From positions 62,001 to 126,000 of the forward strand of contig JAZARR010000123.1 in assembly GCA_037389465.1 (NCBI GenBank): a stretch of 64,000 nucleotides of DNA, written 5' to 3'. The position numbers and the translations under genes were made by a program. This document shows positions 51,039 through 63,334 of the stretch, in pieces. Each line of letters starts with the position of its first letter. Within the stretch, counting starts at the first letter, position 1. The DNA is from Baylisascaris procyonis (lineage: Eukaryota; Nematoda; Chromadorea; Rhabditida; Ascarididae). The notes beneath the pieces were generated by a model. It did not search any database, was not told the origin of the DNA, and was given only the letters and a program-made list of their open reading frames with translations.

Positions 51039-52222
51039 CTTAAACAAGAAATTATTCTAAATCCGAATGGGCAGAATGTGAAATTTATAGCCTTATTGGC
51101 CTTGCATGCATGCTACTTGTGTACGCTGAATTATAAAATTAAGCTTCAGAACTTTCATTGTACTCGAATCTGTATGCAAATTTACAAAAAGTGCATAAAA
51201 TTATGGATTATAGCGTCGAGCAAAATGACATTTTATGAATTTTCGATGAGTTGAATTGGTTATACATGCAGTTGTGGTCATAAACTATTGTTTTGGTTAC
51301 GTTGGGCGGTGGATTAGCGGGTGTGGATGAATTGTAAGAGCGAGATCGATCTTGGCCCTATGAAGGGGTTTGTTTCCTTTGCTGCTTTATTTCATTATGA
51401 TCAGACTAGGACGCATTATTTATTTAAAAACGTTTCTGCATTGTCGATTAATCTCATATGCGCATTTTGTTGGTAACGTAGAACCCGTGGAGTGTTTGAA
51501 AAAAAAAAGAAATAATTTACTACACTGTTCATATATACGAGATCGTGATCAGATATATGTAGGTGTACAAAGGTATTATTCGGCGATATAGTTGAATAAT
51601 TCGAGATGTAAACCTGCTTTTGCAGTACTGCAATATTTAGCAACTATTGCGTAGTCAGTTTACACTGAACTAGTATCGTTCGCCTTTCAAAAAAAACTTT
51701 TAAGGAGCTATAAGCCCACTAAATGGGAAAATGCCGAGACGGATGATTCAGTTTGAATTCGATGGAATCCCGAGATTTCATTGTATTGTTTTTTACTGTG
51801 TGTTGAGGTTTAGAGACACTGTCCTCTTCCCCGCCAGAGCGATGGACCCAACACGTAATACACGCTGAAGTGATTCTTCTCCCCACTACCAGCAGATGGT
51901 GGCTGACCCACAAACAAAGGGATCGGCTCCCTTACACACAGGGCTGTCGCCGAGCAACTAATGCCACAAGGTGGTGGGACTGCCGGCTGCAACAAAGTTC
52001 CATTCCCTAACGTCTCCATGGTCTGAAAGGACCGCGAAGGCAACATACGCAGGAGAACAGCGGATAAAGGTCTTTTCATAACAGCCTAGCTAAAATTGTT
52101 CTGCATAAGTCAACCAGAGTTTTGAATTCCACAAACCATTAATGGTAACAGTTTAGCCATTTGTCACATCCGAGGCAGTCAGGGCATCCTTCTGATCCTG
52201 CATAAAGATGTGAGCTCATAAG
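51039..52222. other. Intergenic region containing a GC-richer repeat-like block
   Basis: Most is AT-rich and featureless. Bases of about 51815-52200 are clearly richer in G and C than the flanks and have an open minus-strand frame (51810-52079) rich in Pro and Gly. This looks like a dispersed repeat or element remnant rather than a gene; no element family is recognised. Confidence 0.35.
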
Positions 52223-55200
52223 TGTGGTTTAGTGCCGACCTGTTGGGTGAGTACAACCTCAGCCATGTGCTACGAACCCTGCACATCGCGACCGGTCAAA
52301 AGCACTACAAAGTGCGATATTGTGTGCGACGACAAAACGCCAAAAAACATACGATGCTTACGGTGATATCGATTGTCAACGGAACGACGTTTCGAGAAGC
52401 GGTAATTCTCACTGATGCCTCATTAAGCAAGCCAACATTACTTCAAAGAAGTATTGCTCATAGGGAATTGTTTAATAAATTATACTTTTATCGATGCGAT
52501 TGCCTGAGAACTGTTGTATTTGCATTCGTACTTTTTGCTTTTTACCCCGCACAACGTACTCTAAGCGGCTAGAGTGATGGCGTTTAACCAATTTTAGCAT
52601 TTATCTGGCCTTTAATAGTTTCTTTGTTTATTGGCAATTTTAGAAAGAAATAATCTACCTTCCCTATTCTCCTAGTGAGACGAAAGTAATCTTGTAGATT
52701 TTGTTTCTTTCACCTTGGTATAAATTTAATAATCCAAAAACTGGACGGCTTCATATCTTCTTGGCCAAAATTTGGCCTAAAGCGGCTATTCCCGTAACGT
52801 CCAGCAAATATTGCCGAAGATTTTTTTGAGTAACGGTAGAAATAACAGAGTGAGTTACCTGTAGGAAATTGGTTCAAGGGATCCACAAATTCTCTAGAAT
52901 TATCTCAGATGAAAAAAGTTCACTGATAAAACGTATAACAAAGCCATGATCGGAACCAGAACCGTGACTAAGGACAAAAGTTTACAATATAAGGTTTTTA
53001 ATGGCTGAAACTATGGCAACTATAACTACCGGATGTCTATTGTTGAGTTCGTGACTGCTAACTTATTGCTTCGAATGAAACTTCGAAAGATAAAATTTTT
53101 CAAGTTTTATAGAAAGGTTATTGAGGCATTGAGCAGAAGGCTTATTGAGGCATGATTACTTCTTTTCACGGAATTTTCGCGCGATGCGATAAGAGCTTAT
53201 ACGATAAGAGTGTGTAGCTTATATTTGAAAGTAAATCGTCTCCTCGAGTTTTCTGACGAAAAAGATATTCGTTGAGGGGGGGGGGTAGGGGTAGAAGAGG
53301 CGAGGGATGAATCCTCCCAAATGTTTTAAAGTCAGATTATTGGAGAGGCGATGGCTGTTCAAGGCAGTGTTCTTCGAGATAGTACAGTTGAATGGGAATG
53401 TTTCAGTTGAACGGGTTAATAAAAACTGCGCAACTCGAGGATGCACGCCGCATTCTACAGTTCACAACGGTGTTTCTCAATCGGCATTATATTTTCGTTG
53501 AAACTCCACTTGCCTATGATCTCGAGCAAATTCTTCGTGTGAAGAGCGCGTATGATTTTCAAATACCTTTGATATTAAACCTACCAGATTCATATTCTTG
53601 AAGCTTTAGATCCTTCTGTCTTTCCTCGCTTACATATTTCAACGTCGGTTCCAATGGCCTCAGGACGGTTGTTTCGCGTAATTTGAATGCGACAGTTTAG
53701 TATGCCTAATATATTCATTGAAAGATTTTATTTGTTGGTGCTTCTATCTATGAGACCATGATTGTAACAAACAAATCTTAGACTTCAGCAATTTATTCTT
53801 TTATACTCAAAGAGCATCTTGCAGAACAGATTGAATAAGCCGGTCATTGAAATAGTCGAAAATATCATCAGTAAATGTTTAAAAATTTAAGTTAATTGTG
53901 AAGATGTGAAACATTTGTCATGAAATTCGACTGTGTGGATGTCATATGGATATTTCGAATGTTATAATGTGGTTTATTGTGTGCATTAAGGTGAACACTA
54001 GATAACGCCTATCAAACATGATGGTTGCACTTCTATTGATCATATACCAAAATGCCAGAAAACTCTTGATGCCACATGATTTTTTCATGTTTTATAGAGA
54101 AATAAAGCCGCAATTTAGGGAGTTGAAAAATAGTGGGCGTGAAATGATGGAGCCGGTCATCGATGAGCAGATAATCGGACATATCTTGCGAAAGGTTTTA
54201 AAGGTGATTTCCATTTCATCCGTTATTCGTTATAAGGATCACCATTAACTAGCAGAATAAAGCTTTTATCACTAAAGAAGTAAAATAATATTCAAAGAGG
54301 CAATGAAAATTAGAATTAATCCAAAAATCTATCTTCATCAAAGTTTTGTTTTGTAAGCGATTCGAAATTCATGGAACAAGATGTGCCTTGGAATTTTTCA
54401 AGCGTAACATTGTATTTTATAACCGATCTGGTTCATTCGCACTTAATTTTGAAGCACTGAGATCGATTAATGACAGCGATTATGGTGGCATATAGTAAAA
54501 TCTGACGGTACGGGACGATCGCATATGCGTTCTTTTCCGACGGATTTTTAAAATTTCATAGTTCCATAAAACGGAGGGCAGTATGCTGCGCATGTTTTCG
54601 TAAATTACGGATCACCCCTCTCGTTTGGAGCTGCCATTTGCAAAATGTGGACCACCATAAACCTATGTTGCGAAGCCACGCTTAAAGTCTTCGAGTTTAA
54701 ACTGTAGTACTGCAACCTACACTTTTGTACAGGGAAATCTCAAAAAAGTCCAGGAGTTCTGTGAACTTGACCAATTCCGTTCTCATTTCAACATAAGAAC
54801 ACAGGAAACCAGTTACTGCTTCACTCATTTTAAGTTGTTTTAAAACAGCCTATAATAGCTGCTTCTGTCAAATTCACTCACAAAAATAACTGAGCTCAAA
54901 TAATTCGGGACTCAAACAACCTATGCTCAAACGGTTAAAGTGCAAATAGTAAGAGCGCAAATGATTAGGGCGGAAATAGCTAAAGCAATAATGTCATCTA
55001 CCAAAAATTCATAAGAAGAATATAACCCATAATCAAGTTTTAGTTAAACGTTGCACAAGTAGCACTGTCCGACGAACTCGTCTAATGATGCGGTCAAATT
55101 TGCTGCTGTAAGTTCATTTAGGCAAGCTGGACCAACTTCAAACGATGCCGTTGCCTATAGTTACCTGTGCAAGACATCGATGATCTCGGAATTCAAACTG

Positions 55201-58200
55201 AAGTAGTTTATTTAAAGTTCAATGTAAGCCCTTTCACTAAAATCACTTATCGATCTCTCCTAACAGGCATTGTCATTTTTGCATCATTTCGGTTTGCACA
55301 ACAACATTGTCACGCGTTCAGTATATATAACAAATGATTGTGATGTTCGTCTGAGTGGACTTAAATGGGCGATTGCAAAGGAAGAAAATATTCAGCGTTG
55401 TGTCGAGTAAGTTTATTTATATTACGCTTGCTATTTAGTGATTTAATAGGCATAACTGCCTTAGTAATAGTGGTGATCGAATGAAGCTCGAGATAAGAGG
55501 TAGTTGATTTCAACAGCCTCCCTTGCCGGTTGCTTGAAACTTCTTTCGCGTTTTAGAGTCGAACGGAAACTTTATGAAGACGGGCGAAATGAACGTCGTC
55601 CTCCGTCTTTAGGTTGTGGCACTTAGCCATCTCGGTCCCATAATTCGAATTAAGTGGATCATAATGCGGCATTCATCCGCGTTTTTTTAAACTGAAATGA
55701 ACGAAGTATCGATACAGCCATATAATCGTGCACCGGCAAGTTGCATTAAAATATACTGACCACCTGTGTAGACCACTCATCGAGATTAAATGAAGATATC
55801 CCAGAACAGCAATACTTAGGACTTCACTCATACTCAAAGAAAGTGTTTTTATAGTATACATGAGACCGAAGTCACGGATCATCAATTTTAGCTCTATGGT
55901 TAGTTTTGAAAAGTTTTTCTCATGCAGAATTTTTTTCTCTACGCGGACTGGCACTTAGCAATTTCGGTCCCGTAGTACCGATGCTTTGCAAAGGACAGAA
56001 GGACATTCTCGATCAAAAGCCCATCCGTTCAAATACTCATCCCCCTTCATTTTCCAGGTTGCATGGTAGTCGCTTCTTTGGATGTCCTCGTCAGTGGGCT
56101 CCCGAGGAAGCTCTCAAGGATATTAATAACTATGGGACATACACCGAATTATGGTACCTTTAAAAAAGTTTTTTTTTCTTGTGTTTACAAAAGAACTGAA
56201 GGAAGTGGCACTGAGACTAGTCTATGACCTCAAGATGAACATATCTTCCTCATAATTTGCATCAAGAATGAAGTTAAAATATTTCTTTGAGTGGGAGGCG
56301 AGAATTTTCATTGGTCCTTCCCGATCTTTCAAAGAGAAATTTTCCTGTGGAATTCCTTCTTACCGACACTGCAGTTATGGTAAGCGTTCTACAGAATAAA
56401 ATGGCTTGCCGGTATTGAGATGGTATCGGCTTCTAGTCTTATGTGTTTGCGAGCATGCACCAATATATGGCACATAGAACCAAATTCACGAGACATGGTT
56501 TATATACTGTATGGCTTGGTGCGTATTTCTAATTCACGTATTTCTAATTTCCTGCAAACGGGTTTTTTGCATTGTTGTGTCACGAAGGTAATTAAGTGTT
56601 ATTGAGTCGCTGTTCAGAAACCCATTTGCTGACACTCTTTTTCAATGCTGTACGTGCTTTCCCCACTTTTGTTCATTCACCTTCATTCGTATTTATGAAC
56701 TTTTTCGTGTGGTTTCTTATGAAACCACACACGTTCTTCTAAGAGTACGTAATGTTTTAAGGCATGTTGGGCTATTGATACCAGAAATGGTTACTGGCAA
56801 CACGTATCATCTGACGAACGAGACTGAACCTACAGAGGTTGCCGAAGTTGCACTCAAGTTGGTCAGTAGCTAACCATAATTTAAGAAATTATAATAGATT
56901 TAAATAAGTGTGGTATCTCATAAGGTATTATGTCATATTACAGACATACAAACACTTGTTTTTATGATCGTTTTTGTGTGATATCTCACTTGTCGCGTAT
57001 CCTGACGACTGATGCTATTACACATTATGTGCTATATTCTGACATGTTATGTTATATTATAAGCGTATAGATTCATCGAGCATAATGCCGTTGCTAATCT
57101 TATGCTGCTGATCACCACGCAGCATTAGCCTTAGTTGTTCCTCTTAGGTGGATAGCAGAACAGTTTCTATTTCGAACGGTTGTAAATATTTCTTTCTTCT
57201 GGGATATCAGTAGTAAATAGGATTATAGCTAGTTCTAACGAATCCTAGAGTGGGCTACAGCATCATTTATGAGTGCGATTTCGAAAATGAATTCTTTTAT
57301 CAGAATCGCATATCCACATCAAGTCAACTCTTGTTTTAGTTGAAGTTCGACCTTCCAGTGCCGTATAATAACTGGCTGCCTCAGGGAGCTAAATACGTGA
57401 GTTTCTTCACTGTTCGATATATGACATCAGTTGGAAGGTACAAAAAAATGCATTGAAGTTCTAGAAAGTTACCCAAATGTTGGGTCTTTCAATAGTCCGA
57501 GTGGTCTAAGTCGATGAAAATACAAAGATTTTATAAATGATTTTGCGATATTACCTCTAGCTCACTACAGTGCGGGGCGGAGGCATTCCTCCACTTATTT
57601 TAAAATTCGTTTGGATATGGATTCATTGGCTTTTTCAATCATTATTCACCGAGAGTAACCTTCGTCGAAGTTTTGCATTATGACTTTCGTCGGGTTTGTT
57701 CGCTAGATTCTTGCATTTTTAGCATATGTTTCGGAACTCTCGTTAATTTTAGTGTCGCCCCTGTTGAAGTTTTGATCTTTATTAAGATGTTTATTAAATC
57801 TTCCTATGGTATGATGATATTGATTCAGAAATTTTCAGTCGCTTAGTTCGGAACTACTCAAATTGTGGCATCAATTGATGCAACCAGATTGTCACAAACG
57901 TCCCACAATTAATCAACTTCTCGATCGGCGCGAACATCCAAATATTAGATCGGTCAGTAAAACAAAGATAAGGCAAACGTTGTTATCATCAAGTCAGTCT
58001 TTTTCAATCGTTCATATTCGTTTCTTTTGCCCTCTTTCTTTTGAGTGAAGGCTTCTTTACACTTTGCAGAAAATATTCTAACAAAGGTTGGTCTGTGTAG
58101 ATGTACTTCATTTATAGCTACATATGAACAAAGAACTACTTTTGACCTGGAAAAGCAACTTTCAACAGTGCTGACAATCTTAAGTGGCGAAGCAAAGATT

Positions 58201-58531
58201 ATAGATTCCCTTGTCAAGAATTCAAAACACATCAGTTTGGTTCACCTTCTTCCTCCATCCTCCAACACTCATTTTTCCTCATTCAAACTGATTGATTTGT
58301 TGAGTTGGATATGATTGGGTCCCTCAATACCCTTTACACTTTAATAAGACAAAATTCTCAGTGAGGTCGTATCGTATACCGGAAGCAGATCAGCGTTGGC
58401 CAATGATTAGCTGGCAAAAGTTGAAAAACTTCTCTCGAGATTGCGGCACTGGTGATCTCACTCAGCTGCAGCCTTTATATTTCGGAATGGGCCGGAAGGA
58501 ACTCTTTTCACCTGTCGTCATTTCCAATAGT
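52223..58531 (+). CDS. STRAD-like pseudokinase
   Basis: Exons 52223-52401, 53407-53549, 54059-54194, 55267-55406, 55557-55612, 55928-56153, 56762-56861, 57340-57396, 57839-57956 and 58362-58531 (or on to a stop at 58681) all agree in phase. N-lobe: LHIATGQKHYKVRYCVRRQN, with Arg where kinases have the ATP-binding Lys. C-lobe: KALSFLHH-like ALSFLHHFGLHNN, an RSVYI segment without the HRD Asp, LSGLKWA in place of DFG, then CPRQWAPEEAL, LLIPEMVTG, WLPQGAKY and LWHQLMQPDCHKRPT. Loss of Lys, HRD and DFG, with the VRR and LSGL signatures, fits STRAD, the pseudokinase that activates LKB1 together with MO25. Other pseudokinases remain possible because the APE-like motif and C-lobe are tyrosine-kinase-like. 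Sequence between the hinge and helix E is longer than usual. The translation start lies upstream of 52223 and was not found. Confidence 0.62.
54893..54995 (+). repeat. Degenerate short tandem repeat (about 16-17 bp unit)
   Basis: Imperfect iterations of a unit like GCGCAAATGATTAGG (for example GTGCAAATAGTAAGA then GCGCAAATGATTAGG then GCGGAAATAGCTAAA). A reverse-complement relative is visible near 44305-44370. It lies in an intron of the pseudokinase gene. Confidence 0.55.
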
Positions 58532-58892
58532 GTTAGTTTTGATGCATTTTATATTGACAGCTATTTATATTATGGAATCAAAAACGCTTTCTATCTTTTA
58601 CCTCTACGTCCACAATATGGCAGTGGAACAAGAAATATGAAAAATTGCATATTTCGGCTAAGTGTTGTATCTAACATTTAACGCCTATTTCTGTTTGTTT
58701 TTTTTTTCATTTTTTACTATATTTGACAACTTTGAGCAAAACTTGGCTTGCGTTTTTTCTGTTTTATGGGATTTTCGCATATGAGTGAACATGGGCAGAG
58801 ACATGAACCTTAACAACGATCTATTTGACAGTACCTTTGACTCAATTTTTTTGCGGTAGTGTGCAAAATTCTTATGTTTGCTGCGGTAAACG

Positions 58893-58894
<2 letters not shown>

Positions 58895-58963
<69 letters not shown>
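58895..58963. repeat. (AT)n microsatellite
   Basis: About 34 AT dinucleotides. Open frames over it are artefacts. Confidence 0.95.
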
Positions 58964-58965
<2 letters not shown>

Positions 58966-59988
58966 TATAAACTGCACACTGCATACTATAAACCATAAAT
59001 TATATGTGGGGCTTCTGATTTTTTGCAAAACTTCATATAAGAGATGGGAAGTGTAATTGGCGTTGCTTCACGTGGGAAAATGCTGGTAATTAATTCGGAT
59101 GATTGCAGAGACTATATGATTGCGAAGATTTTTAACACTCCTATAGAATACACTTTTTTATTTTTTTGCTACAAATACGACCGTCACATTTCTATGGTGT
59201 TTCGAGTAAAGTGAGCTGAAGCACTGCACCAATTTTTTTGGTCTGAAAGGAGTTTTTCTTTCACTTAGAGCTCTCATTGAAAAGTTCTCTCAACGCTGAG
59301 TTTCAGTAGTGTAAGAGTTGTTTGCATATCTTGTTTTCAAGTTTCTGATATTGCCCCGTAGTAATTTGGCGCCGGGTAAGGTGTTGCTGGAAGAAATTTG
59401 GCACATGTGCAGTTCTTTAGACTTCCGATGTTTCACCGAGAAATCCTATCCTGGTGAAAAGATGACGAGCGGCAACCAAGGAGAAGCATTCGGTTGCAAC
59501 CGGAATTTGATTGAAACCGAATGCGTTTGAGAATGTTTGTCGGTTGCCGATCGAAGGCCTTCGTTAAAAATCGAATTTCGGTTGCACACGAAAAAGCAGC
59601 TAAAAATCAAGGCCAAATTTCAACACGTAGAACCAGCTGAAATTTGATCGGTAGATTGCCATCACTATTTTTTCTCGCCGATTATGCGCGCGGTTCTAAT
59701 CGTTTCTGCCTCCTGCTAGTCACGAAGGCCGAACTTTTATGCCGTGGAACGATCACAAAGCCGCCAAGCACTCCGTTCGAAACAAAGAAATCTTTTGCAG
59801 TGTACAGACAACGACAAAACAAGTCTACTGGAGCTGGATTTCAGCAAAATTCCAGTCGATATTCTGCTATGTGTGGACGTAGAAGTATATAGGGGCGACA
59901 AAAAGGTTAACTTTCTATCTGCAAAGTCATTTCTATTCTTTCGTGGAGTCGTTCTGAGTATTCCTTGAGAAATTTCGTCGTTTGCCAC
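58964..59988. other. Non-coding or unrecognised region
   Basis: Overlapping open frames in three frames and both strands at 59640-59990 cancel out as evidence. A perfect 12-base palindrome CGGTTGCAACCG lies at 59491-59502, with related CGGTTGC motifs nearby (59541, 59579). Confidence 0.35.
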
Positions 59989-60114
59989 CTATCATTAATG
60001 ACAAGGTCATATAGTTGCCAGGTGTGTGGGAACATAGTATAACGCACACGATTATAAACAAGATGGGACATTGAAGGATGCGCATTTACGCCGCGTCCAT
60101 TGCCTTGAACGATG
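59989..60114 (-). CDS. Exon candidate, minus strand, unknown protein
   Basis: Bounded by CACTCAG upstream and AG|GTGGCA downstream on the minus strand, 126 bases, phase 2 in and out. It reads IVQGNGRGVNAHPSM, then NRVRYTMFPHTWQLYDLVI. The peptide is protein-like, but no neighbouring exon was placed and no family is recognised. Confidence 0.25.
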
Positions 60115-60734
60115 CTGAGTGCATAAACTATACTTACCACATCATCGCGCTGACATTTGTAAGTAGTACGATTTGCATCCTAAGCGGGGAAAGATTTTGT
60201 TCATCACTGCAGATGAAAAATGCAATTCAAGATAACAAGTGAATAAAAGATCTGTATTGGTGACAGGCAAGGAGAGTAGGAGAAAAAAGTTCGACAGAGT
60301 TTGTCGAATGTAAACTTTTCGCACAATTATATCACAAAAGATGTCCTCAAAAACCGTTATTTCGATTTTAATGTCTATACTGAGACTGCTATATGTAGTT
60401 AGTGCTTTAGGGACAGTCGATATATGCGACCACCTCGACCAAATAAAGCAGTGCAAGGAAAGCAATATGTGGCGGAAAAGCGTTCTATTATTTTCTTGCA
60501 TAAATTAGCTAAGCCAACCACCCGTTTCAAAGGAAACCTTGCTTACATCCCTGCATGCGGGTTTTACCGTTGATCTGTGAGAGCCCGGATTATCATAAGC
60601 ATAAAGTTGTTACGTACATTGACTGTTTTATTATTGCATGTAGGAGTCAGTATTGGTAAGTGATCGAAACCGACATTGTTACGACAGCTTAATATTGTCG
60701 TTATATAGCATATTCTAAGATTATTTATGTTAAG

Positions 60735-60838
60735 GTGGGTTCGGAGACCTTTGCTCTCCACTTGGATATGTTTACGGCAGACATCAACGACGTTGTTTGC
60801 CGTCATATTTTTAAACTCGCCAAGAAGAAAGTTATTGG
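60735..60838 (+). CDS. Exon candidate, plus strand, unknown protein
   Basis: Acceptor GTTAAG and a consensus donor GG|GTAAGT bracket 104 bases reading VGSETFALHLDMFTADINDV, then a basic end FKLAKKKVIG. Phase 0 in, 2 out. It could belong to the same gene as the exons at 62960-63334, or extend the pseudokinase gene, whose exon ending at 58531 also leaves phase 0. No family is recognised. The minus strand is open too. Confidence 0.33.
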
Positions 60839-61426
60839 GTAAGTGATGATGCTGCACTTTTTCCGCTTATTCTAAACTTTTGCGTTCATTTTAAACTTTC
60901 AACTGGCATGCAAATAAAAATGGGCACATTGAACAGTTTATAGCTTCGTGAAACCAAACTAATCCTTTTTTAACTTTTTATGCCTTCATTTAAAAAAGTC
61001 GGCCTTCGTTTTTCAAGCGTTCATTATTTCCGTTGGGACATGCATATAATTAAGAACTTCATGAGTTCTGTAAGCCTCTGTTAAGGTATGAAATACCACC
61101 CCATTTACTACGCCGGCTATCATCACAAAACTTTGCAAAGTTTGCTCTCAAAGTAGTGTAAATTTCTCAGATGCACTTGGTTAGAAGTTTCTGGGAGGAC
61201 AACAACGGGCAAGAGGATAGAGAGTGGGAACAGCGAGGGAGATCGAAAAGCGCGAAGATCCTTTGAGGATCACTCATGTGGTATTTCTGCTGCGTTTTTC
61301 TCCTGTTCCTTTAACTGCCTGCATTGTGCCCTCATTGAATATATTTCAAATTCTTCGAGAAGCCATGTATCAATCCTCCCATGGCTGTGAACCGGGGACG
61401 TAGCATTCATCTGAGATATTAAGAAG

Positions 61427-61669
61427 AGGACTGAATTCAGACTCATAAATTACATCCGAATTGCTACGGAACTGATAACGGTGCTACGAGATCGAAATCG
61501 GATCAAAGGCACACACCGCAGCTGGCAGATTTTCCTTGAAGAGGACAAATTCAACAAACGAGGTGAAGGCAGGGCGATTCCGAGGATTTTTTTCGATGGT
61601 TATCGAGCTAAGGAAGCCCTTGTTCGTTTTTTTGAATTCGCTTCAGAATGCATGGTTGGAAAAGTTTAG
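61427..61669 (+). CDS. Terminal exon candidate of an unknown gene
   Basis: An 80-codon open frame after an AG (61425-61426) and ending at TAG. It is rich in charged residues: RTEFRLINYIRIATELI, RDRNRIKGTHRSWQIFLEED, RIFFDGYRAKEALVRFFEFA. Composition is more protein-like than its neighbours, and it stops just before a T-run/G-run tract at 61670-61692. No upstream partner in matching phase was confirmed. Confidence 0.3.
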   Translation, partial: RTEFRLINYIRIATELITVLRDRNRIKGTHRSWQIFLEEDKFNKRGEGRAIPRIFFDGYRAKEALVRFFEFASECMVGKV

Positions 61670-61692
61670 TTTTTTTTTTTTGGGGGGGGGGG
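61670..61692. repeat. Poly-T/poly-G tract
   Basis: About eleven T followed directly by about twelve G, immediately after the TAG at 61669. Same design as the tract at 42500. Confidence 0.9.
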
Positions 61693-62959
61693 GTTCGTCC
61701 TCGCTGAATGCTCAGCTGTATGTTACCTCGGTATTAGTTAGGACCTTTGATATAACGGCTAGGTTGAGTCCGGCTCTAGTTCTGGCTGCGATCGGTAATA
61801 AATCAACGGCTCGGACGAAGTTTAAATCACTACCATACGAGATAGCACAAATTCGATACGAGGTGGTGTAGCCGTGACCGTGACCTAGTTTGATCCACCA
61901 CCATGTGATCTTGAATCAAATTCAGTACCGCTCTTAGTAAAGACCATTGACTAAAAGTTTCAACCCTTGCTGATTAAAAGAAGTCGGATACAACAAAAAA
62001 CATTGAAAAACTGAAGCTGCATCTGATTTTGTCAACAGTCATTATTGGTGGCGATGCCCATAAAATATGCAATAAAGGCCTTGGAAAAGCGTTAAATCAT
62101 TTTGCGTTGCAAAATAAACTTAGCACGAAAGTGAGAATAGACACCGAATGGGTTGCCACTTTTCGAGGGCTCATTAATTAATAATAATACGGCGTTAAAG
62201 CGTTAACAAAGAATTAATAATTTGCGTCGACTCATTAATAATACAAGTGCTAAGCATCCATAGATGATGGAAAATGACGCACTGGAAAGTCAATTGGGCT
62301 TGCAATAATGCAGCCGTTTAAATAGAGTTTGTGTTGCGTGCATCACGACCTAGAATCTTGCCCCTGTCCACCCCACGAAAATCGTGTTTTCGATCTTCTG
62401 TCAGTCGTTGAAATTATTGTTTCATCCACGCTGAGTTGCTGAAAAAATCCTTTCGCTAGTTAAATTCTGCCACATGCATCAAAAATCGAGGCTGTTTGAC
62501 AAGGATCATGAAGGAAATGAGGGGATGTTCTAAGCATAAGCCGCTGAAAGCAAAATAAAATTTTTTGAAGAGGTCGATTCTTTGTTCTGACTTCCTCAGA
62601 TTCTTTTATATTGTTCGCATTAACTCGTTTTGCTTTCCTCGCATCATTTGTTTCGACATAAAACAAGTGGGATCTTTATTTTAAGTAACTCACGATGTTC
62701 ACCTATCTTCCTGCAGCCGAAATTATGCACTCCTCGATCTTCATAAATGCGAATTGTGATGACCATTTAATAACACTCATCGGAATTTGGTTATGACATC
62801 AGCTAGAGTTGTATCAGAAATGTACTCGTTCGACGATAAGTGCTGTTACAACTTTTTGAAAGATTACCTCTGCTTGCATCTGCAGTCTTGAGATTAAATA
62901 ACAATACTTCTGCTTGAATGGTATATGTTCCTATTTGTCGATAAATTCACTTTATTAAG

Positions 62960-63334
62960 GGTCGTGCACGGAACGATGAGCAATCGAGTATGGTAGAGGT
63001 GAATATGCCAGATTCATTAACGCTCGATTCGTATGGTCAGAATAACAATCGTGACCAAGAGGACCGCCTTCAGAACGATGAGGTTCGTTGTTTGAGATAC
63101 ATCACATTCTCTTCCCCCATTCCCTTTTCAATCTCCCCGGAATCACAACTGAACATTGAATTCGCTCAAATTGCATAAATCTATGCTTACATATTCGCAC
63201 TATAATTGTACGCAATATTCTTTAAATTATATATAATAACGATCACTCTTAAAGTGCTTGTTTATGTCCAGCCAGAGTTGAGGAGTATTCACATTGATAT
63301 GGAATATGACGGACACTTCTGTTCTGAAAGCTAG
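62960..63334 (+). CDS. 3' end of an unknown hydrophilic protein (two exons)
   Basis: Exon 62960-63082 (after TATTAAG, before GAG|GTTCGT) and exon 63272-63334 (after TGTCCAG, stop TAG) are both phase 0. They read through as SSMVEVNMPDSLTLDSYGQN, DRLQNDE, PELRSIHIDMEYDGHFCSES. The sequence is acidic and Asn/Gln-rich with no known domain. It is probably the C-terminus of a gene starting upstream, perhaps including the exon at 60735. An internal ATG at 62990 could also be a start. Confidence 0.42.

Noticed and set aside
59644..59988. Overlapping ORFs on both strands (74-83 codons), one with a VDVEVYRGDKK segment
   Set aside because: Three mutually exclusive frames and no bracketing splice sites; I considered an Argonaute-like or retroelement origin but saw no diagnostic motif.
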